From positions 186,001 through 250,000 of the forward strand of contig JADJTE010000005.1 in the NCBI GenBank assembly GCA_016711295.1: a stretch of 64,000 nucleotides of DNA, in the 5' to 3' direction. Both the position numbers and the translations under genes were made by a program. Position 1 is the stretch's first letter, and each line of letters begins with the position of its first letter. Positions 58,471 to 64,000 of this stretch are shown here, one piece after another. Under the pieces are notes generated by a model. The model saw only the letters and a program-made list of their open reading frames with translations, did not search any database and was not told where the DNA came from. This DNA is from Sphingobacteriales bacterium (GTDB lineage: Bacteria; Bacteroidota; Bacteroidia; Chitinophagales; UBA2359).

Positions 58471-59618
58471 TTAGTTCAATACACATTCTAACCAACCTTG
58501 ACTCAAGCCACAGCAAGGGGTCTTGTCCCACATAGAGCCTTTGATATAAGTACCATTATTAGGTTGCCCTGCGATACCGCCGAGCATCAATGTTAGAGGT
58601 GGAATAGGTGTGCTTATAGGCCAGTCGTCGGAGTTCCAATCGTCTTGCATCAGCCAAGTATATACGTGGTCGCCAGATTGGACGTTTGAGACCCAATAGT
58701 TAGAAACATAGCTATAAATGTTTATGGGATTAGAAACTATTATCCATTGCCCTTCCCATTTTAGCATAGTATCGTAATGTTTCCATACTTTGGTGCTCCC
58801 AGAAATTTTTGCCTCTATATAAGGCTTCTACTTGCGCTTCCGTATCATGCACACGGCGGTGGTAGCCTCCTGCCATAAATACCTCGATATCTGTGATAAT
58901 GACGCGGGTTTTATTGCGCTTCCGTGCAATTTCGTCGTTGAGACTGGTAGAGGGGCGATAGCAGTAGCGGTTTTCATCGTCAGAACGGCTGCTACCTGTT
59001 TGAGCATAACCCCTAGTATGGTAATGACTGATGTAGATGCCCTTAGTTGAGTCGGCTACACGTATGTTTGTCAAGACATCTGTGTTGATGAAAGCATTTT
59101 CGGACACATTCAGCAAAGTTCCATCGGCATTAAATTTATAAACCATATTGCCTACCTTAAAAATACCTACTTCGTTCAGCACGGTACTTAGGCTGTTCAT
59201 GTCAAGTTTAGGACGCAATATGCTGTCTTCGTCAAAGGTAGCTAATCCGTCATACTTGTTCCAGAAAGCGTACTCATCAGCACGACTATTAAGTTTTTCA
59301 TAGGTATCGCACATAGTACGGTTAAATTGCCGTAACGACAAAAAGTTAGGAATGGTTGCTTCCCATGTATCTAACTCAATCCGACTCTTAGCACTCAAGG
59401 CATGGCGGGCAGCAGAGAGATGCTCAAAATCGGCAAATACCAAGTAGCCATTTTCGACTACTATGTTTTGTAGCGATTCGGATTGCAAAAACGCTTCACT
59501 ACTACTGTCAGTAGGCTGCCAAGAGTCGTGTTCGTTACAAGCAGCCATTAAAAATAGCACTAAAGCTAAAGTTAAAATCGGCGCGGAAAGGCGCGGAAAG
59601 GCGTTTAAATGACCTCAT
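58471..59618 (-). CDS. Lipoprotein of unknown function, frame broken by a 10-bp duplication and a downstream indel
   Basis: Mature part: CNEHDSWQPTDSSSEAFLQS, then a helical/beta domain including a YRPSTSLNDEIARKRNKTRV stretch and a C-terminal Trp-rich section (VSNYWVSNVQSGDHVYTWLM). No family recognised. From the ATG at 59618 (MRSFKRLSAP) the signal peptide goes out of frame, because the 10-mer GCGCGGAAAG is present twice at 59581-59600. Deleting one copy gives a proper lipoprotein signal running LSAPILTLALVLFLMAAC. A second break near 58790 joins the last 100 residues (KVWKHYDTMLKWEGQWIIVS). A GTG at 59560 could start a truncated signal. It precedes the TonB receptor on the same strand. Confidence 0.65.
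59581..59600. repeat. Tandem duplication of a 10-mer in the lipoprotein signal-peptide region
   Basis: GCGCGGAAAG occurs twice in succession. One copy keeps the start codon at 59618 in frame with the lipoprotein; two copies put it out of frame. Confidence 0.85.
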
Positions 59619-59634
59619 ACAAATAAAATAATGA

Positions 59635-59664
59635 TTTGGAATAACGCAGAAGTCTGTACTTTTG
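59635..59664 (+). promoter_or_regulatory. Bacteroidota -33/-7 promoter of acetyl-CoA synthetase
   Basis: TTTG at 59635-59638, an 18-base spacer, then TACTTTTG at 59657-59664. It drives transcription toward acs, leaving a leader of about 145 bases. Confidence 0.6.
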
Positions 59665-59813
59665 CAGGAGTAAAAAGATGCCGCAAAGATACTGCTTTTT
59701 TGTTGCGGATGCATGGAAAGAGAGGTTTTTTAAAACCAATCCGCACCCAAACCGTTTTAACAATTTCTTTAAACATACACCCCCTAAAAACTTTACCCTA
59801 ATCCAACTCATCT

Positions 59814-61710
59814 ATGCAAATCAACACAATACAGCAGTACGAAGCCGCTTATCAAAAAAGCGTAGCACAGCCCGAACACTTTTGGGCAGATATAGCCGAA
59901 CAATTTACGTGGTACAAAAAATGGGATAAAGTACTAGACGGAAACTTTGCCGAAGCCAATGTAAAATGGTTCATAGGCGGGCAAACCAATATCACCGAAA
60001 ATTGCCTCGACCGACACTTAGCTATGCGCGGCAACAAGATAGCCATTATTTGGGAACCCAACGACCCCAAAGAACGACAAATACGCCTTACCTATCGCGA
60101 GCTACACGCCCGCGTATGCCAAATGGCAAATGTGCTGAAAAACAACGGCATTAAGAAAGGCGACCGCGTATGCCTATATATGCCCATGATACCCGAATTG
60201 GCAATCAGCGTATTAGCCTGCGCCCGCGTCGGGGCAGTTCATTCCGTCATATTTGCAGGATTTAGTGCCCAATCACTCGCCGACCGTGCCAACGACGCCC
60301 AAGCCAAAATAATCATTACCGCCGACGGCATTAATCGCGGAGCTAAACAAATCCCCGCCAAACGCATCGTAGACGAAGCATTACAGAGCTGCACGTCGGT
60401 ACAAACCGTATTAGTAGCAAACTGCTGCGGCTGGGAATTAGATATGCAAGCAGGACGCGACAAATGGCTGCACGACGAACTAAAAAACGCATCTGACGTT
60501 TGTCTCCCCGAACCCATGGACAGCGAAGACATCTTGTTTATCCTATACACATCTGGCTCGACCGGCAAACCGAAAGGCGTAGTACACACCTGCGGAGGCT
60601 ATATGGTTTTTATGGCTTATACCTTCCAAAATGTGTTTCAATGCAACGAAAGCGACATATATTGGTGCACTGCCGACATCGGCTGGGTTACAGGACACAG
60701 CTATGCCGTCTACGGACCCTTATTGTCAGGAGCTACTACCTTGCTATTCGAAGGCATACCCACTTACCCCGACCCCGCACGATTTTGGGCAATTATCGAC
60801 AAACATGGCGTTAATCAATTTTATACAGCACCGACAGCTATCCGCTCGCTCATGGCAGAAGGCATAGACCACGTATTGCCCTATTCCCTAAACTCCCTTA
60901 AAGTATTAGGGTCTGTCGGCGAACCCATCAACGAAGAAGCTGGCATTGGTACGCCACACATATAGGCAAAAATCGATGCCCTATTGTCGATACATAAGGT
61001 GGCAAACCGAAACAGGAGGCATCTTAATATCTGCCTTAGCGGGCATTCACCCACTCAAACCCGCCCACGCAGGGCAGCCCCTGCCCGGTATCCAACCCGT
61101 GCTGCTCACACCCGACGGCACCGAGATAGAAGGCAACGACGTAGAAGGATTGTTGTGTATCAAATTTCCGTGGCCCGCTATGATACGTACCACATACGGC
61201 GACCACGAACGATGCCGCCAAACCTACTTCGCACCTTTCCCAAACTATTATTTTACAGGCGACGGCGCACGCCGCGACAAAAACGGACTATACCGCATCA
61301 TAGGGCGCATCGATGATGTGATAAATGTAGCCGGACACCGTATCGGCACAGCCGAAGTAGAAAACGCCATCAACCATAGCCCAAAAATCGTCGAGTCGGC
61401 AGTAGTAGGCTACCCACACCCCATCAAAGGGCAGGGCATCTATGCTTATGTAGTGGCGCAATCTTTTGGCGAAACCGAAAACGAACAAGTGATAAGCGAC
61501 CAAATCATCGAAGCCGTAGCACATGAAATAGGCAAAATCGCACGACCCGACAAAATTCAGTTTGTGCGCGGCTTGCCCAAAACCCGCTCAGGCAAAATTA
61601 TGCGCCGTATCTTGCGCAAAATCGCCGAAGGCGACACCACCAACCTCGGCGATACCTCTACACTACTCGACCCCACAATAGTAGACGACATTATACGTGG
61701 AGTAATATAA
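59814..61710 (+). CDS. acs: Acetyl-CoA synthetase (two frame breaks)
   Basis: AMP-forming ligase making acetyl-CoA from acetate, ATP and CoA. The N-terminal part has the ACAS segment (HFWADIAEQFTWYKKWDKVL, FIGGQTNITENCLDRHL). The P-loop A3 motif is ILFILYTSGSTGKPKGVVHT, then DIGWVTGHSYAVYGPL, WWQTETGG, FTGDGARRDKNGLYRIIGRI and the Lys-bearing PKTRSGKIMRRILR (catalytic and acetylatable Lys). Breaks: one T missing near 60942 (restores NEEAWHWYATHIGKNRCPIV) and two surplus bases at 60997-60998 (restores DTWWQTETGG). The restored length is about 632 residues. It is divergent from the TonB operon. Confidence 0.93.
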
Positions 61711-61848
61711 ACACATAACAGCACCCCAAAACCCCTATTCGCACTCATATCGCTTTGCGAATAAGCAATGCTATGTCATATAGGCGTTGTGCAGGACCCT
61801 TAACAATAATTAACCCCATCATGCGCACTACTATTGGCAAAAAGGGTT

Positions 61849-61856
61849 TAATTTTG
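61849..61856 (+). promoter_or_regulatory. Putative -7 box of PDZ-protein gene
   Basis: TAATTTTG, a TAnnTTTG match, 27 bases before the ATG at 61883. No correctly spaced -33 box. Confidence 0.45.
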
Positions 61857-61882
61857 CGCTAACAAACCCACACCCCCCCTAC

Positions 61883-62980
61883 ATGAATCCCAAACAATAT
61901 AGGACAACAGACCTTGCTCTGCAATGGTTTGCCTTGATATTTGGCTGCTTAACAGTACAAACCGCCGCTGCTCAATTCGATAGCGAAATGCCTCCTCACC
62001 ACATAGAAATAAGCATTTCCCAAGAACGAGACGGCAAAACGTTTCGTTTCGATACCATCATTCCTATCGAATCCTTAGAGCTATCGCGCATACTCGAACA
62101 GCTACCCATAGAAGACTTTGACTTAGAAATAGTAAATACACCCGCACCCCCACCCGCACCTGCCATAGAACCTCAGTACCCCGCCCGTCCTATCCCGCCC
62201 CACACAAACGACCTATTAGTACTCAATCGCGGTAGATTGGGTGTTTATGCCAAACGAATAGATGACAGTTTGGGCGTAAGAATTACAGGCGTTATGCCCC
62301 AAAGCGCGGCTTATCAGGCGGGTTTGCAAGCCAACGACCGCATCTACGCCCTCAATGGCATTAGAACCGACAATTTTCAGATGCTGCAATACCTCATCGA
62401 CGGTATGCGCGGGGGCGATACAGTGACAATAGATTATATGCGCCACCACGAAGCTCGCATTGCCCAAGCCGTATTGCAAACGGCACCTGCGCCCCGAACC
62501 CCCAACGATATGGAGATGTTTTTGCCTATGCCACCACAGCGTTGCCAAGACAAAAATTGGCAAAGGTCTGTGCGCGGCATTGCCCGACCCGACTGCGTGC
62601 CTACCAAAAACTATTGCGGAAATGCTACCCGATACGCCGCTATTGACGACCTCGATACCGACGATAAAAAATACCTCGCCGCCACAGGTACAGACTATAA
62701 ACGCCGCGCCAAAAACCTCGACTTGCCCGAATCTCAAATCTATTTCGACCCCGACACCCGCTATTTGCTGCTAAATGCCGAAATACCCCACGCCCCACAG
62801 ACCAAGATATGGCTCTTAGGCACGCGCGGCAATACCGTATTTACCGAAGTATTGCCCCAATTTGGCGGCAATTATCGGCGCGGAACTTACCTGCCTTGCA
62901 ACGGCAATGCCGCCGAAATCTATTATTTGCTCGTCCAGCAAGGCAAAATGCAGTATGCCAAACGAGTAATATTGCCATAA
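61883..62980 (+). CDS. Exported PDZ-domain protein
   Basis: 365 residues with a signal peptide (LQWFALIFGCLTVQTAAAQ). A Pro-rich linker (PAPPPAPAIEPQYPARPIPP) leads to a single PDZ domain at about residues 112-205 (LGVYAKRIDDSLGVRITGVM, SAAYQAGLQANDRIYALNGI, GDTVTIDYMRH). The C-terminal 150 residues include two Cys pairs and a beta-strand region that resembles a T9SS-free C-terminal beta domain. No protease domain is visible, so it is probably a periplasmic adaptor rather than an HtrA/CtpA enzyme. Function unknown. Confidence 0.78.
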   Translation: MNPKQYRTTDLALQWFALIFGCLTVQTAAAQFDSEMPPHHIEISISQERDGKTFRFDTIIPIESLELSRILEQLPIEDFDLEIVNTPAPPPAPAIEPQYPARPIPPHTNDLLVLNRGRLGVYAKRIDDSLGVRITGVMPQSAAYQAGLQANDRIYALNGIRTDNFQMLQYLIDGMRGGDTVTIDYMRHHEARIAQAVLQTAPAPRTPNDMEMFLPMPPQRCQDKNWQRSVRGIARPDCVPTKNYCGNATRYAAIDDLDTDDKKYLAATGTDYKRRAKNLDLPESQIYFDPDTRYLLLNAEIPHAPQTKIWLLGTRGNTVFTEVLPQFGGNYRRGTYLPCNGNAAEIYYLLVQQGKMQYAKRVILP

Positions 62981-63087
62981 GCACTGCCTATAAAAGTGCT
63001 GTTTGGCGATATATCGGGGGCTAATTTGGCACTATTTTAGTAGGCATATTGCTTGTTTTACTACATTTACATAGAAAAAACGTACCC

Positions 63088-64000
63088 TTGTCACACAAAA
63101 GCAAAATCTTAGTCACGGGCGGCTGTGGCTATATCGGCGCACACACCATAGTCGACCTTATCGAAAACGGCTACGATGTCATATCAGTAGATAACCTTTC
63201 GCGAGCTACAACACAACTCTTGGCAGGCATTGCCGATATAACCAGCGTACAAGTAAAAAACTACGCTATCGACCTTTGTATTGCCAAAGACATAGCCACA
63301 CTATTTGCCCAACACCCCGATATAAGCGGCATTATCCATTTTGCAGCCTACAAATCGGTGCCCGAATCAGTAGCGCAACCCTTATCTTATTACCACAATA
63401 ATTTGGCATCGCTCATCAATTTGCTGCAAATGGTACAGCAATACGAGGTGCCCTATTTTGTATTCTCTTCATCGTGTTCGGTCTATGGCAATACCCAACA
63501 ATTGCCCGTTACCGAAGATACACCCCTGCCTCGCGCCGAGTCGCCCTATGGCAATACCAAGCAAATCGGCGAAGAAATAATACGCGATTTTTCGCACACC
63601 CATAGCGGTTCGCGCCATGCCTTATTGCGCTATTTCAACCCCGTAGGAGCGCACCCCACCGCGCTTATCGGCGAAATACAACCTATACCCCAAAACTTAG
63701 TGCCCTATATCACCCAAACCGCCATTGGCAAACGCCCACAGCTAACCGTATTTGGCAACGACTACGACACCCGCGACGGCATCTGCCTCCGCGATTATAT
63801 ACACGTATGCGACATAGCCCATGCCCATACCTTAGCCCTGCGCTATTTGGCGCAAAGTACCGCCGACAACCGCTGCGAAGTATTCAATTTAGGAAGTGGC
63901 ACGGGCAACACCGTCCTCGAAGCCATTGCTGCCTTTGAGCGCGTAGCCCAAATGCCCTTGCCTTATGTAATCGGTGCGCGGCGCGAAGGCGATGCCGCCG
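63088..64000 (+). CDS. galE: UDP-glucose 4-epimerase, 3' end outside window
   Basis: Interconverts UDP-glucose and UDP-galactose for glycan synthesis. The frame opens at a TTG at 63088 (no in-frame ATG nearby) and runs off the right edge. SDR features: NAD-binding ILVTGGCGYIGAHT, DNLSRA, IIHFAAYKSVPESV, the catalytic S...YxxxK as SSSCSVYGN and SPYGNTKQIGEEI, RYFNPVGAHP and RDYIHVCDIAHAH. About 304 residues are visible of the usual 340. The TTG start is provisional; an upstream frame error could hide an ATG. Confidence 0.9.
   Translation, partial: MSHKSKILVTGGCGYIGAHTIVDLIENGYDVISVDNLSRATTQLLAGIADITSVQVKNYAIDLCIAKDIATLFAQHPDISGIIHFAAYKSVPESVAQPLSYYHNNLASLINLLQMVQQYEVPYFVFSSSCSVYGNTQQLPVTEDTPLPRAESPYGNTKQIGEEIIRDFSHTHSGSRHALLRYFNPVGAHPTALIGEIQPIPQNLVPYITQTAIGKRPQLTVFGNDYDTRDGICLRDYIHVCDIAHAHTLALRYLAQSTADNRCEVFNLGSGTGNTVLEAIAAFERVAQMPLPYVIGARREGDAA

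Noticed and set aside
9383..61710. Programmed ribosomal frameshifting as a general mechanism
   Set aside because: The breaks go in both directions, occur in unrelated genes, lie at varied short runs or no run, and lack a common slippery site or downstream structure.

Overview
The window comes from a member of the Bacteroidota. The evidence is a type IX secretion (T9SS) C-terminal sorting domain, a TonB receptor/DUF4249 pair, DUF4230 and Ig-like 'CANRVPPTGG' lipoprotein genes, and many promoters with the Bacteroidota -7 box TAnnTTTG, three of them with a TTG/TTTG -33 box. No rRNA, tRNA, phage or CRISPR locus was seen. Gene order is that of an ordinary chromosome, with mostly short monocistronic units and many convergent pairs.

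Layout. 1-10.9 kb: end of an unknown membrane protein, a PlsC-type acyltransferase, an orphan CoA-transferase B subunit, a helical protein, ftsK, an Ig-like lipoprotein and an amidase. 11-17.6 kb: GT4 glycosyltransferase, alpha/beta hydrolase, saccharopine-dehydrogenase-like enzyme, methyltransferase and asparagine synthetase (possibly surface glycan related). 17.6-26 kb: Rpn-type nuclease, acyl-CoA carboxylase biotin subunit, DUF4230 protein, folP, radical SAM/SPASM protein and PP2C phosphatase. 26-35 kb: M1 peptidase, TPR protein, HEIGH metalloprotease with a small lipoprotein, HsdR-N-like nuclease domain, meaB and a small monooxygenase. 35-49 kb: T9SS-exported BNR-repeat protein, L,D-transpeptidase, phosphate transporter, ECF sigma factor, phhB, amino-acid permease and nucleoside transporter. 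49.4-51 kb is a non-coding repeat landscape. 51-64 kb: paaN, 5'-nucleotidase-like lipoprotein, a lipoprotein/TonB receptor/DUF4249 uptake operon, acetyl-CoA synthetase, a PDZ protein and the start of galE. The carboxylase, meaB, acetyl-CoA synthetase, CoA-transferase and paaN fit an acyl-CoA (propionate/acetate/aromatic) catabolism theme, but they do not form one operon.

Two things stand out. First, about twenty conserved genes are split by about thirty 1-2 base indels that restore the family sequence when undone, many of them in short homopolymers. This looks like uncorrected long-read error rather than biology. I annotate these genes as single loci and give the break positions. Second, the intergenic DNA is rich in small mobile or structured repeats: a MITE-like family with 12-bp terminal inverted repeats and perfect 8-bp target duplications at two sites, a second element (14-bp inverted repeats, 8-bp target duplication) nested inside a third copy, a family of hairpins with a GTA-type loop whose stems differ but stay paired, and 41-, 42- and 52-bp tandem arrays.
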